From the NCBI GenBank assembly GCA_003427395.1, contig BFEA01000149.1, forward strand, positions 2,866,177-2,892,420: a stretch of 26,244 nt of DNA, given 5' to 3'. Shown piece by piece: positions 1 through 10,721 of this stretch. The translations under genes were made by a program, and so were the position numbers. Position 1 is the stretch's first letter, and every line of letters starts with the position of its first letter. The notes beneath the pieces were generated by a model. The model did not search any database and was not told the DNA's origin. It was given only the letters and a program-made list of their open reading frames with translations. The DNA is from Chara braunii. Taxonomy: Eukaryota; Streptophyta; Charophyceae; Charales; Characeae.

Positions 1-240
1 ACCTTTCCTCTGTTCACGAACAGGCACAATGGCTACTCGTACAGACACACCTTATTCATGACCTACACAACTGCTGGCGAACAGGTAAGTCTTTTGACAA
101 TGCCCTTTGCTTCAGGATGTGCCCGTTGGTAAAGAACTTGGACTCTTGACCTGCTTTTCACGTTTCTGAGCCCTGGCGAGATACCTTTTCAGGCTGCTTT
201 ACTTTTACATGGCCCACGTTGCTTAGTTACAAGGCCTGAG
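1..240. other. No recognised feature
   Basis: I see no convincing coding frame, RNA gene or repeat here. The stretch is ordinary mixed-composition DNA leading into the first retroposon copy. Confidence 0.4.
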
Positions 241-272
241 GCCTACATTGGGTGAAAAAGGCCCTTTCAGTT

Positions 273-415
273 TTGTTCTTTTTTTCTTAAAACATCTGCT
301 GGCGGTGCCACGCTGGTTGATACAAACAGCCCCGGGTAGCACCGCCACCACATGGCTCCTCTCTATTGGTGGGGAGCTACACCTGCTGGAAACCGGGTCC
401 AGCGTCCCATATAGT
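273..415 (-). repeat. R2 short retroposon, copy 1
   Basis: Read on the minus strand, this copy has the R2 core: GGGACGCTGGACCCGGTT, the second stem arm, then AGCAGGTG and a CTCCCCACCAATAGA block. It ends in an A-rich tail, seen as a T-rich run at 273-295 on the plus strand. The core hairpin lies at 385-403. Between core and tail is a second inverted repeat, GGCGGTGC near 302 and GCACCGCC near 340. There is no coding capacity. It resembles a SINE or a truncated LINE 3' end; I saw no tRNA-like promoter boxes, so the class is open. Confidence 0.65.
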
Positions 416-509
416 ACACATAGGATATAATGGCAGGGGCCTTTACCCGATTTCGGCTGAGACAAGTGTGACCTAGGGTGGCAATCCTGCGGCCACGAGG
501 GGAGAGCTC

Positions 510-603
510 CTCTGGGGGGCACCAGAGTCATCCGTCCATGGCACGTGTATCCAAGGGAATTGCCAGGATATCGTTGGAACGGCTGCTCTGGGAGGCACCA
601 GAG
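510..603. repeat. Pair of 18-bp near-palindromes
   Basis: CTCTGGGGGGCACCAGAG at 510-527 and CTCTGGGAGGCACCAGAG at 586-603 differ at one base and lie 76 bp apart. Each can fold on itself through CTCTGG and CCAGAG. No function is evident. Confidence 0.6.
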
Positions 604-704
604 CACCCCTCCCGTGAATCTCTGGAGTCAAGCCCCGTATCATTGCATTTCTACAAGTGAGAGACCATAGCTGCACCCGGCTTGCAGCCATGACTCAATT
701 GCTA

Positions 705-851
705 TGTTTGTATCAAAAGGGACGCTGGACCAGCAGGTGCAAGCTCCCCACCAATAGATTGGAGCTCCCGTAAGATAGGTAGGAGTGGATGCTTACACCA
801 TCACTTCTAACTGTCGAGAAGCGGTTTGTTTAAAAAAAAAAAAAAAAAAAA
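705..851 (+). repeat. R2 short retroposon, copy 2, hairpin loop deleted
   Basis: This is a plus-strand R2 copy starting at GGGACGCTGGA, continuing through CCAGCAGGTG and CTCCCCACCAATAGA, and ending in a run of about 21 A at 831-851. Compared with the other copies it lacks eight bases corresponding to CCCGGTTT, the hairpin loop plus one stem base. Its poly(A) abuts the 3' part of LINE-b, which runs the other way, so the two elements meet tail to tail. Confidence 0.65.
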
Positions 852-854
852 GGG

Positions 855-3400
855 TGGGAAAAGATCCGGGAATTCTGCTGCTGGTCCGAGAGGGAAGCTC
901 GGTTCCACCTTTGCCCAGTTGTTGAAGGTAAGTCTGTAGTCTCTGCCGATCCTACTAGGTGGTTCGGCTACCTGTTGATCTTCTGCACCCTCGCCCTCCC
1001 AGGCTACCAATGCTATCCATCCTCCCCAATCCCCTTCCAGCCAGTCGCTGCAAAACTGAGTTATGCTTTGTTTGATGTCCTATTGCATGTTGAATAGATC
1101 TATTCGGATTTGTTATTTGATTTGTTTGATATCCTACTGCTATCCATACTCCCCGATCCCCTTCCGAACTGGTTCGTTGTGGTTATCTGCAATTGTTGAG
1201 TGATAGCAATTCGGATTTGTGATTTGATTTGTTCTGTAAGCTCTCCCTCCTCCAGCCTGGCGCCCTCTATGGCCGGGACGCATCTTTGCTGCCATATCCC
1301 ACAAGATGGCCCGCCTCCCCAATTTGAACGTATTCTCAGTGAAACTGTCTGTCTGTACCCCGTCAGAATCGCTCGCCAGTCCCATGGCCAGCCCAGACTG
1401 TCCACCGTTCTCCTCCATATTCTGTCCACCATCCCCGAAGCAAAACTGTCTCAGCCACTGGTGAAACACATGCTCTACAGTTTCTGCAATTTTTCGTGAG
1501 AGGAAGCTTTGGAGGGACCATGTGCACCAGGGCAGTGCAAGGCCTTTCTGTTCCAAGCTAGACTGATCACTGAGCCAGTTTGTTGGGAGGCAGCAGTCTG
1601 CAATCAGCCATTGCAAAGAGGAGACTTTGGCAGGTTTGTTTTCCCTGTCCTGAAACCACTTGATAGGGTGAAGGAGGGCGGCATCGAGGTTAAGCTGCCT
1701 TCTCTCCACCTGTCATTGAGTATGTCCCGCAGGTTTCAATTAATTATGAGCATTCGGAAAGTTGTTATTACCTGCAGTGTGTGGAGGTATCTCGCTTTTT
1801 GCGGGTCGGGTGCAGCTTGCCGAGAGGACTCCCATTTTGAGTCCCGCCGGTCCTGGCTGGAGATCGGGGTGCCTGGCTGGAAGGCTACCCGTTCCTCCCT
1901 CTTGCCGAGCACCAATAATCGATATATCTGCTCCTTGCTTATCCACACGAAGGGTTATGGCTGCCCCTTAGTCTGCTGTCCTTGCCCACTGCCTAATATT
2001 CACCAGAACGTCTCCCGGGTGTAGCATGTCCGGATCATTCTGATCCTGTCTGTCTCCCCTGTCTTTGCTATCCAGTCCCCTTCCTCAAAAGTCGGGCCTC
2101 TTTGGAGGGTGATGTACCAGTCAAGGGGGAGCACATTGATTTGTGTCTCCATCGCAGAGGTGGTGTGGTGGCAGAACTGTAGCTCACCCCGGATCTGTTC
2201 CTCAGTCTTCCACTGTCTTTCTTCAGCGTCCCAAAGGTCCCCCACCCTCACGCATCCATGTCTCACCCACCCTTTCCAAGGGAAATCCGAGCTGCACATC
2301 ACCTTTCCTCGCGAGTCTGTGATCCACCGATTTCCGTATAGTGGTTGCCTGGGTACCTCCTCCTTACGGTTTGGTGGGTTGCGGGGCTGCGGGAGCTTCC
2401 TCTAGGTTTTGAGGAGCCTCAACCAGAAGTTGTCCCGCCCCCATTTCTCCTGCCCATGTACCTTACGCGGGATCTCCAAAATCGATCTTCCAGCCAGGTC
2501 AGGGGGTCAATCATGGGAGGGGGCGGAAGGTGAGGAGTTTCCAAGGGCTTTGAGTGGAGAATATAATCGTCTTGATCCATTGCAGGGACAGGGCTTGCAC
2601 TTGTGTGGGGGGCTCAATGATGCCTAACCGCCCTTGTCCTTGGGCTGTATCAGCAAGTCCCGCGCCGGCTGATAACATACGTCTTCGTTGTCACCCCTCC
2701 ACAAGAAGGCCGCTGCTTGTCTTTTGAGGTTCTTGAGGGTCCCCTCGCTTAGGGACCAAAGTAGCGACTTGTACCACAAGGATGCAAGTACCGCATTGTT
2801 TATAAGTAGGGCCCTACCAAATAGGGATGTGTGCTTGTTTCTCCATTTGGTTAGTTTGCTTACTGCGGGGCCTCCTACCTAGTCGTCGTTCAGGGGCTTG
2901 CCATATGATATTCTGAGTACTCTCATAGAGCATCGTCCAGGAGTCACACGATGTTGGGTGTTTTGAGGAGTCTTCCCCCCTGATGGTGCATCCACCACCC
3001 CATGCACCCCAATGTTTTCTTGCCCCAATTAATGGCCATATCGGACAACAGACAAAACTTGTCCATCAGATCAGACATTAAATTTCCTCCACGTTCTGAT
3101 TGTTTGCCTCTACTATTGTCGTGAGATCATCCTCAAAGAGTGGGCAGCTTGGCACTACCTCCTCCGGTATCCAGGTGATTCTGATCCTCCCGATCCTTGT
3201 TTTTTCTTAAGTTCGTGGACAACGCCTCCATAATAATAAGGAAGAGGAATGGAGCGATAGGGTCCTCCTGGCAGACCGATCGCTCCAGCCTGATCTCTGG
3301 TGCAAGGGTCCCATTGATTTGGGCACGAGTGGGGAGAGAAGGCAAGGGGGTGGCTGCTTACAGCAGTGTGTTGGGATTTTGTTTCTGAGGGAAGGAGTGA
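855..3400 (-). pseudogene. LINE-b: 5'-truncated non-LTR retrotransposon ORF2 fragment
   Basis: On the minus strand this carries, in order, the second half of an L1-like reverse transcriptase and the ORF2 C-terminal region. Near 3,330-3,200 is an RT segment with ERSVCQEDPIAPFLFLIIME, which matches RSVRQGDPLTPFLFLIIMEA of LINE-a. Near 3,140 is FEDD, where LINE-a has the catalytic FADD. The segment near 2,100-2,040 (QRGPTFEEGDW) and the segment at 1,709-1,420 (SSLQWLIADCCLP, then ETVEHVF) match the LINE-a C-terminus and its zinc-finger-like part. Near 1,010-855 is the last ORF2 portion. Stops and frameshifts occur throughout, and nothing upstream of the RT palm is present. It is the same family as LINE-a, more decayed, and serves as a reference for lesions in LINE-a. 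Confidence 0.85.
1010..1238. repeat. Imperfect internal duplication of about 120 bp in LINE-b
   Basis: The segment starting GCTATCCATCCTCCCC near 1,011 and ending in ATTTGATTTGTTT near 1,128 is repeated from GCTATCCATACTCCCC near 1,138 to ATTTGATTTGTTC near 1,236. It lies in the ORF2 C-terminal part of LINE-b and probably arose after insertion, because LINE-a has only one such segment. Confidence 0.5.
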
Positions 3401-3489
3401 CTTCGATGGCTACACATAGAGCCGAGGGGGGGGAAGCTAGATTCGAAAGAAGGAAGGTAGTAAGGGATTTTCAACAGAAAGGGTTGTTT

Positions 3490-4214
3490 GGCGGGGTAAG
3501 TAGGTTAGAAGGACGACGTTGGGACGACACAGGCCGGTGCTGGAGTCGCTGCTCTGTAACCCAGGGGGAGCTTGAGGCTTGGGAAGTTATGTCGAGGGTG
3601 GAAGGCATAACCAAATCGTCCGACATAGTTGGCGCCGGGGTATTGACCCTGTAACCTGTATAGGGGCTTGCCGCTAAGGGAATTGTCGAGGGAGGAAGGC
3701 ACTTCCTGTCCGTCAGAACTAGGTTGATCGGTACTGGGGAGGGTTGTGGTGCCCTATTACCCTAGCAGAAGGAGGTATGAGATCAAGTGAGTTCTGGTAC
3801 GAGACTGAAAGCCTGGACCGACGCTCTGTCTGTTGGAAGGGGGAATTTCGGATAGTAGGTAGTTTTAGTCTTGCCCCCCCCGCCCGTATAAATATACTAA
3901 AGAATTTCGAATGTGCTTAGCGGTCCTAGGAATGTTTTTTAGGATTTTGGGGTCCCTGCTAACTCTTCCTAGGTGGTTCCAACGCTGTCATACTCAGTAA
4001 TCTGTGGTTGTTCGATGCCAGAATGACGCTAACCGGTGCTGGGGTGTTGCCCTGTAACCTGCGATGCAAGAGCGTGAGGTCTGGTAGAGAGATATGGGGA
4101 AGTCTTGGGGGGGACTTTCCACGGGACAACCAAGGGATGCTGTCGGGACGACGCTGGTTGGAGTTGGGGTGAGTTGCATTGCCCTGTAACCCAGCAGAAG
4201 TGGGAGTGTGAGAC
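3490..4214 (+). repeat. Degraded R1-type repeat units
   Basis: Four diverged pieces in plus orientation carry the R1 signature, a GACGCTGG-like start, GCTGGGG, then CCCTGTAACC and AGGAGTGTGAGG-like text. They lie near 3,490-3,560, 3,630-3,710, 4,012-4,130 and 4,140-4,214. The last one is cut off by the poly(T) of the minus-strand R1 element at 4,215. The stretch 3,720-4,010 between them shows nothing I recognise. Confidence 0.55.
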
Positions 4215-4243
4215 TTTTTTTTTTTTTTTTTTTTTTTTTTGAA

Positions 4244-4311
4244 GGGCCCAGTGCCCAAGGCTGATATTACCAATGAAAGGAATGAGGCCGGGGTCCTCAC
4301 AGTCTGCCCGG
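4244..4311 (-). repeat. Conserved 3' tail shared with LINE-a
   Basis: On the minus strand this reads CCGGGCAGACTGTGAGGACC and ends in TTGGGCACTGGGCCC before poly(A). Nearly the same tail is at 11,609-11,675 (LINE-a, minus) and 23,491-23,558 (right R1 copy, plus). Confidence 0.9.
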
Positions 4312-4329
4312 AGAAACAGGACCGAACTT

Positions 4330-4348
4330 GCTGAGAACTGGGCTCAGC
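4330..4348 (-). repeat. Covarying hairpin, R1 left copy
   Basis: On the plus strand the arms are GCTGAG (4,330-4,335) and CTCAGC (4,343-4,348), around loop AACTGGG. On the element's own strand the loop is CCCAGTT, one base off the consensus CCCGGTT. Confidence 0.8.
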
Positions 4349-4369
4349 GTCCCTCCCGTAGTGACTACG

Positions 4370-5364
4370 ATGATAATGAACATACTGATGGTGATGATAC
4401 TAGTGCCAACGTAGCTGATGATGATAAGAATTGTATTAATTATAGGAAGCTATGCTACATCAGCAATTCTAGCCTCCTAGTCTTACAGCGGCTGCTAGCT
4501 CTCTCTGTACCTTGACATTGTATCTCAAAGACAAATCCAACCTAAATAATGCCTCCCATAACTGATCTCTCCTCGCCATCGAGCAGCCCCCCCCGATTCG
4601 CCACTAGATTGCCTTCCTCCCTCGGCAACCCCCAGATCTCTCTACAAGGCCTCCCACTCCTGCCTTTGCAGGTTACAGGACAAACGCCCCAGCTCCGGCC
4701 AGCGTCGTTCTGGCGTCAGCAAAACAGGAGCACATAAAAGATCAACTCTGGAGATATCGGTCCAGGTTCGACCATCTCTTAAATCCAATATCCCCGGTAT
4801 AGAAGAAAGCAAGATGCTGCCCAAAAAAACAGAACACCAGAACGCTTAATATAGCCTTGTAACGATGATGATGATGATAATGAAGATGATTATGCTCATG
4901 ATAATTTTAATTAAAATTCAAAAGACAATGTTATATCAGCATCACTGACCTCCTACTCCTAGAGCCCCTTCTAGCCCTTCCTAAGCCAAGACTTTACATC
5001 ACAGAGACTATGCCCTCCTCACCAATGTCTAGCATAGCTGACCTGTTCTCGCCCCCTAGACTATTCCTTGCCCCATAGGTCTTCAAGGCAGCCTCCCCGA
5101 TTCGTCAGTAGATTGCCTTCCTCCCTCAGCAATCTCCAGATCTCTCTACAAGGCCTCATACCCCTGCCCAATGCAGGTTACAGGGCAACGCCCCAGCTCC
5201 GGCCAGCGTCGTTCTAGCATCGCTAAACCAGGGATACAGAACAAGGCAACTCTGCAGATATCGATGCTGATTCCATCATCTCTGAAATCTACATCCTGAA
5301 TAAGGAAGTGAGCCAGATGTCTCCCAGCATATCAGAAAACCTGGATGCATAATGTAACATAGAT
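4370..5364 (-). repeat. Two tandem R1 units of about 490 bp
   Basis: The units begin at similar GATGAT-rich text near 4,370 and 4,862, and a third start-like sequence is near 5,355. Each unit contains a block readable on the minus strand as CGACGCTGGCCGGAGCTGGG, followed by CCTGTAACCTGC and TTGTAGAGAGATCTGG. These blocks lie near 4,710-4,570 and 5,220-5,080. The right R1 copy has one such unit, so the left copy gained one by duplication or the right copy lost one. Confidence 0.75.
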
Positions 5365-6689
5365 GAAGATGATGCACCTACGGTTAGTCTCCCCCCTCCC
5401 CTCCTTTCCNTCCTGTCCTGAAGTTGCCTCCGCTGAGATGGATTACCGAGATACAGGCAGCCCATAACAGCCCCAACTTGGGACGGTCCCACCTTCCCCC
5501 CCGTCAACCCTGAGAGACATACAGTTCCCTCCCAAAGTATGCCTCCACCTACCCCTTACCCTAAACTGCCCCCGCTGGCGTGAGCATCCCCACCCCAACC
5601 CCAGAATAAGGTAACCCACTAATGCCGCTCACACCCCCTACGGGGCTTCACCTCCCTCCTTGTGTCGCCCCTACAGAGTGAAGCTCTCCCCTGCTCCTCA
5701 CCTTCCCTCCATCAAAACCAAGCGTTTTAATCTCAAAGAGGATAAATTAGAAACCAGAGATCCAGCTGTCATTTCGAAGTTACGAAGAGAAATTCGAGGG
5801 ATCACGAAGGATATTCAGAAAATAGATTTAAGTAATAATTCCTCAAAAAGTGATAGAAGTTCCGGAATACAAATTTTCAGAATTGTAAGAATTTAGGAAT
5901 TATAAGAATTAGGGTGATAAAATTTACCTCACCAAGAAATCTTAGGTATATAAAGATACCATTTACGTTAGCTAGACGAGGAATTTAGAGATATAAGGCA
6001 AGATGAGATCAAGAATATATAAGAATTTAATTACGAGGTTAGCTAGAGTAAATTACTTAGGTTCATGATGAGATACTTAATGAGACGATAATGAGATGAT
6101 AATGCTAGCAATCAAGATGATGATCAGAGATCATGATAATGAAAAAGATGATGATGATTAGATGATGACAACGGCGAGAATAGAGATGAAGGTAACAATG
6201 ACCATCCAACACCACCTCCCTAGACATCCTTACCTTGATGCTGCTCATGTAGATGATGGTGATTTCTGAACATGATGTTCACCACGGTACAAGCTGCTGA
6301 CGTTGAAGAAGAAGATGCTGATGATTATAATTACCACCGTCTTGATTACAAACAATGACCATGAAGATGACGATGATGAAGCTAATGATGATGATGGTAA
6401 TGATGATGATAATGTTGTTGCTGTTGATGCTGACGAGTCCGATGAAGAAGTCCCACCTCTGGCCCTGCCAGTGTTCTTCCGTATAAGTCTGCGCCTCTCT
6501 CCCTTTGTCTGCCCCGGCTAAAACGTCATCCCAGCCGCGTGCATAGCCGGAGTAAATTTGCATACCCCGGCCATACACCTTCTGGCCCGTCCTTCAATAT
6601 TAATATCAAAGAAGGCAGTGCATCTGATTCCATGCGCCTGGCATGGCAATCATGAGCAGACAACGCTCGACGACAGAATCAAAGATGCA

Positions 6690-7110
6690 CTACGAAGCAG
6701 ACATCTCGTAGACCTGCTTCATATCGGGGCACAAACGCCCTGCTGCGTGTGTTCTCATTGTGCGCATCATCCCGCCTGGCACTTCCCGACGCGACGCGCG
6801 GCAAACTTTGAGCACGCCGCACACGTGCGCTCGCTGTAGCGCTGACCCAGTCGATGATTGGCCAATGGATGTGACTAACGACACAGCGCTAAGCACTCGT
6901 CATCACTAGCAGCCAGCGCCAGCAACAAGTGGCAGCGCGCAGGCAACAGGCGACCGACCTCGAGCGCACACACCACCCACCATCGCGCCAGCAGCAAGCA
7001 GCATCGTGCGATCGCACGCGCAAGCAACCAGCGCTAGCGGCGGCTGGCATAGCGCGCGGCCAGCCGCTAGCGCACTCGTTACGCGCCATTCTCAGGGGCA
7101 GCATATTCGG
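6690..7110. other. CpG-rich stretch, no gene recognised
   Basis: This segment is much richer in G, C and CpG than its surroundings and holds many GCGC and CAGC words. It includes a palindromic ATTGGCCAAT at 6,857-6,866, which contains CCAAT on both strands. Open frames exist on both strands, but their arginine/alanine/cysteine-rich translations look like composition artefacts. It could be a relic of a promoter-type CpG island or an old GC-rich repeat. I cannot tell which. Confidence 0.35.
7031..7073. repeat. Large imperfect hairpin
   Basis: GCGCTAGCGGCGGCTGG at 7,031-7,047 pairs with CCAGCCGCTAGCGC at 7,060-7,073, giving a 14-bp stem with a 3-base bulge around a 12-base loop. It may be the centre of a fold-back element or a cruciform-prone site. 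Confidence 0.7.
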
Positions 7111-7119
7111 ATGAAGATG

Positions 7120-8353
<1,234 letters not shown>

Positions 8354-9000
8354 TGTTCCGATGCAGGCGGTCCGTCGCCTCGCTCCTACCAGGACTTAGA
8401 GTTGTCACCCCGCTTAGTTCGAGTACGCACACCGGGTCCGCCCGTGCTTTACAGCCTACCGTGGCCGCACGTCAACCCCACACACTCGCAACCAAATCGT
8501 CAGATCGCCCAATTCCGAACTCACCTCTTTGTCTGCTCCTACTCTTTAGCCGATCCTCTTGACCTCGCGAACCTTCCCAAGTTTGATTAGAGAGCGATTT
8601 AGTTGCTCTTGCGAAATTTATAACAATCAGCATTTGCGCGAGATAGTCAGGATTACGCGAAGGCAGGGGGGAGAGGAAAGAAGGAGCATGCCCGGGCCGT
8701 GGCACGGGGGACGTAGCCACTCTCCACGCGTCAATCCAGTCATGCACCACTTTGGCCAATTAGACGAAGGGAAAAAAACTACGTGTTTCGGCGCAAAGAG
8801 AAGCCAAGAATGAGAAGATTACAGGTACACCGGCACTCGTCGAGGAAAGAACGAGAATAAATTACAGTTGAGATTAGAATTAAGGTGTGGCGGGAGTAGA
8901 GTGCAGGACAAAGCGCAAAACGCACGTGAGTAAGGAGCACTGTGCAGTTACGAACAAGGAATACGACGTCCCCGATATCCTAGTCTAATTAGAGTCCTAA
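8354..9000. other. No recognised gene
   Basis: Mixed-composition DNA lies between the possible LTR junction and the LINE-c fragment. Open frames overlap on both strands, and none gives a protein I recognise. It may hold remains of the element whose LTR ends at 8,343. Confidence 0.3.
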
Positions 9001-9149
9001 TTCTGATCGCCCACGTGGTCTCCCACATTCTTTCCAAACTGTTCAAAAATTCAAAAAGATTTTCCTGCTCGATGACCACGCCAAAGTTCCCTGCCCAAAT
9101 TCCCAAAAGAAAAAGGAAAAAGCCATATCAACCGTTATTACTGCGCTCA

Positions 9150-9850
9150 CTAAGCCGTGGGACCAAATTCTCGCAAAATAGAGAGGAAAGAAAAGGAATG
9201 GGGCCACCTGTGCAATTTGATCAAACCCCTCCGCCCCCCAAGGTGCAATCGCGTAGAAAGCCGCGCTTATCAGAAGATAGATGGTCCCAAGGTGGTGGCA
9301 AGGGAAGACCTGCAAGAAGAACCCTTCTGGTCGACCCTCCTCAAAACGTTGCAGTCTCCCCCTACTGGCCAAAGCTCCTTCCCGATATTGGTGGAGGTCT
9401 CCCGACAACCCCTCTTCAAAAACCGGTGGATACTGAATTCTCAGGGTTGGGTGCTCTGATGCACAAACACCCCCTGACAAGGTTTGGTCAAATGGGGGTT
9501 TCTCAAAATACGGACATCTGGGACCCAAACAAAAATGATTAGATCCTCCCCAAGCAGCTGAGAGCCAAGCTGCATTACTGCCATCGGCCGGACGCTGCCC
9601 TTGAAGCTGTGACGGACCTGGTCCCTTTGAATTGGGTTAGAATTCTTCGAAGGGGTCACACTCTACAGGAAGCGGACTGGGTCGCTGTTCGGGGTCACCT
9701 GGGGGAGGTTGGCAATGTGGCGGACTATAACCCAGATGGAACAGCGATGGTAAGTCTGTTCGCCCTGAGCAGTGACAACACCCTCTTGAAAACCATGCTC
9801 GAGGAAACCCAAGCCTTTCAACGATGCACCTATTTAGAGCCAGGGTAGTC
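9150..9850 (+). pseudogene. LINE-c part 1: ORF2 C-terminal fragment
   Basis: The plus strand encodes, with frameshifts, the region after the reverse transcriptase of a LINE related to LINE-a. SRQPLFKNRW near 9,400 matches LRQPLFGNRW in LINE-a (about 13,300), SQNTDIWDPN near 9,510 matches TRIKDIWDPG (about 13,190), and NWVRILRRGHTLQEADWVAV near 9,630 matches AWVSALKRGPKIKEGDWVVG (about 13,060). At least one frame change is needed near 9,440-9,480 and a stop lies near 9,540. No intact product is possible. Orientation is opposite to LINE-a and LINE-b. Confidence 0.8.
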
Positions 9851-9870
9851 CGAGATAAAGAGCGCTCGGT

Positions 9871-9910
9871 AGAGCTAGAGGTGACTGCCCTTACCAGAAC
9901 CTCTAGCTCT
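9871..9910. repeat. Perfect 12-bp inverted repeat
   Basis: AGAGCTAGAGGT at 9,871-9,882 and ACCTCTAGCTCT at 9,899-9,910 are exact inverse complements around a 16-base loop. The outer GGT and ACC can extend the stem past a short bulge. It sits exactly between the two LINE-c fragments. Confidence 0.8.
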
Positions 9911-9949
9911 TTACCTGACCAGTATTTGAAAAAAAGGAATCACCTTGCT

Positions 9950-10220
9950 AACGATGGTTTACAAACCCTCTAATACGGGTGATGGACAACGTCATTCACC
10001 AGACCCAAACTGGCTTCATAAAGAACCATCACATACCGGAAAACATCCACTTAGTCAATGGAATGCTAAACCTTTCAAACTGGTCCAGACAAAACGCTGC
10101 ATTTATCTTCATAGATTTCGAAAAGCGTACGGCCATGTAGACTGGGACTTCCGTGATAAGTGCTTGTACAAAAACTTTGGTCCCCACTTTCGCAGAAATG
10201 CCACCACTCGTGCCCAAATC
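9950..10220 (+). pseudogene. LINE-c part 2: reverse transcriptase palm fragment
   Basis: The plus strand encodes QTGFIK, then NAAFIFIDFEK, which is RT motif A with its catalytic aspartate. One frame over comes YGHVDWDFRDKCLYKNFGPH and RRNATTRAQ. These match QTGFING, NNAAFIFIDFEKTYDHVDW, NFGPNFRKW and HTNATTRIQ of LINE-a at about 14,570-14,360. A frameshift falls inside motif A near 10,125. The fragment stops where a minus-strand poly(A) tail begins at 10,221. It lies downstream of C-terminal sequence (9,150-9,850) although in an intact ORF2 it would come first, so the locus is rearranged or holds two insertions. Confidence 0.85.
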
Positions 10221-10385
10221 TTTTTTTTTTTTTTTTTTTTTTTTTTTNTTGTTGTTGTTGGAAAACAAAGCTCCATCTACTGGTGGGGAGCAACACCTGC
10301 TGGAAACCGGGTCCAGCGTCCCATAGATACAACCATATCCTCTCAAATTGGCACAAACTGGGAACCGGGCCCAGCGTCCCATAAC
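10221..10385 (-). repeat. R2 short retroposon, copy 3, with two tandem hairpins
   Basis: A minus-strand R2 copy with its poly(A) seen as T at 10,221-10,250 (one N), then a (TTG) run. It carries two hairpins of the same type: GCTGGA-AACCGGG-TCCAGC at 10,299-10,317 and CTGGG-AACCGGG-CCCAG at 10,358-10,374, each followed by CGTCCCATA on the plus strand. The core CTACTGGTGGGGAGCAACAC precedes the first. The tail is inserted against a LINE-c fragment. Confidence 0.75.
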
Positions 10386-10721
10386 GAGTACGTTCAGAAA
10401 ACTTCATCAGAAAAGTTCTACTTTCCGAATTATTTCACTTTGTCCATCTGCAGCTCGATTTGGCTTTGGGGCCGTATTTCAACAGTTCTCTCGGGGTACC
10501 AACTGAGCCAGGCTCATTGCTTATTTTATAGTTTGAACATCTTTGTACAGGTTATTTTAGCTTTGTTGTGTGTCCATCTTGTGTCTAAATCTGTTTGAAT
10601 TTGTTGCTTGATGACGTCGGTGAATTCCTCATTCATGTGTACATAGTTTACACCACGGCGCGCAGAGAACTGCTGGGTGCCCGAGCCAGAACATATGACT
10701 CTCGAGTCTCGACCCTGGATG
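10386..10721. other. No recognised feature
   Basis: AT-rich plus-strand sequence that leads into the minisatellite. I found neither LINE-c continuation nor another known family. Confidence 0.35.

Larger units (their letters stand above)
4215..6470 (-). mobile_element. R1 non-coding retroelement, left copy
   Basis: This is a long poly(A)-tailed element without coding capacity, read on the minus strand. From its 5' side it has a TCATCA-rich microsatellite area (about 6,430-6,060), an AT-rich part (about 6,000-5,740), a GC-rich part (about 5,720-5,380), two tandem units of roughly 490 bp (about 5,364-4,862 and 4,861-4,370), the covarying hairpin (4,330-4,348), a 67-bp 3' tail (4,244-4,311) and poly(A), seen as 26 T at 4,215-4,240. 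The same order recurs on the plus strand at 21,370-23,594. The shared tail with LINE-a suggests non-autonomous movement. It could instead be the long 3' untranslated region of an unseen LINE. The 5' boundary is uncertain. Confidence 0.75.

Noticed and set aside
4330-4348. Rho-independent terminator
   Set aside because: The hairpin is near a T-run, but the T-run is the complement of a retroposon poly(A) and the context is eukaryotic.
6303-6521. Acidic Asp-rich open frame
   Set aside because: It is produced by a GATGAT-type microsatellite inside the left R1 element.
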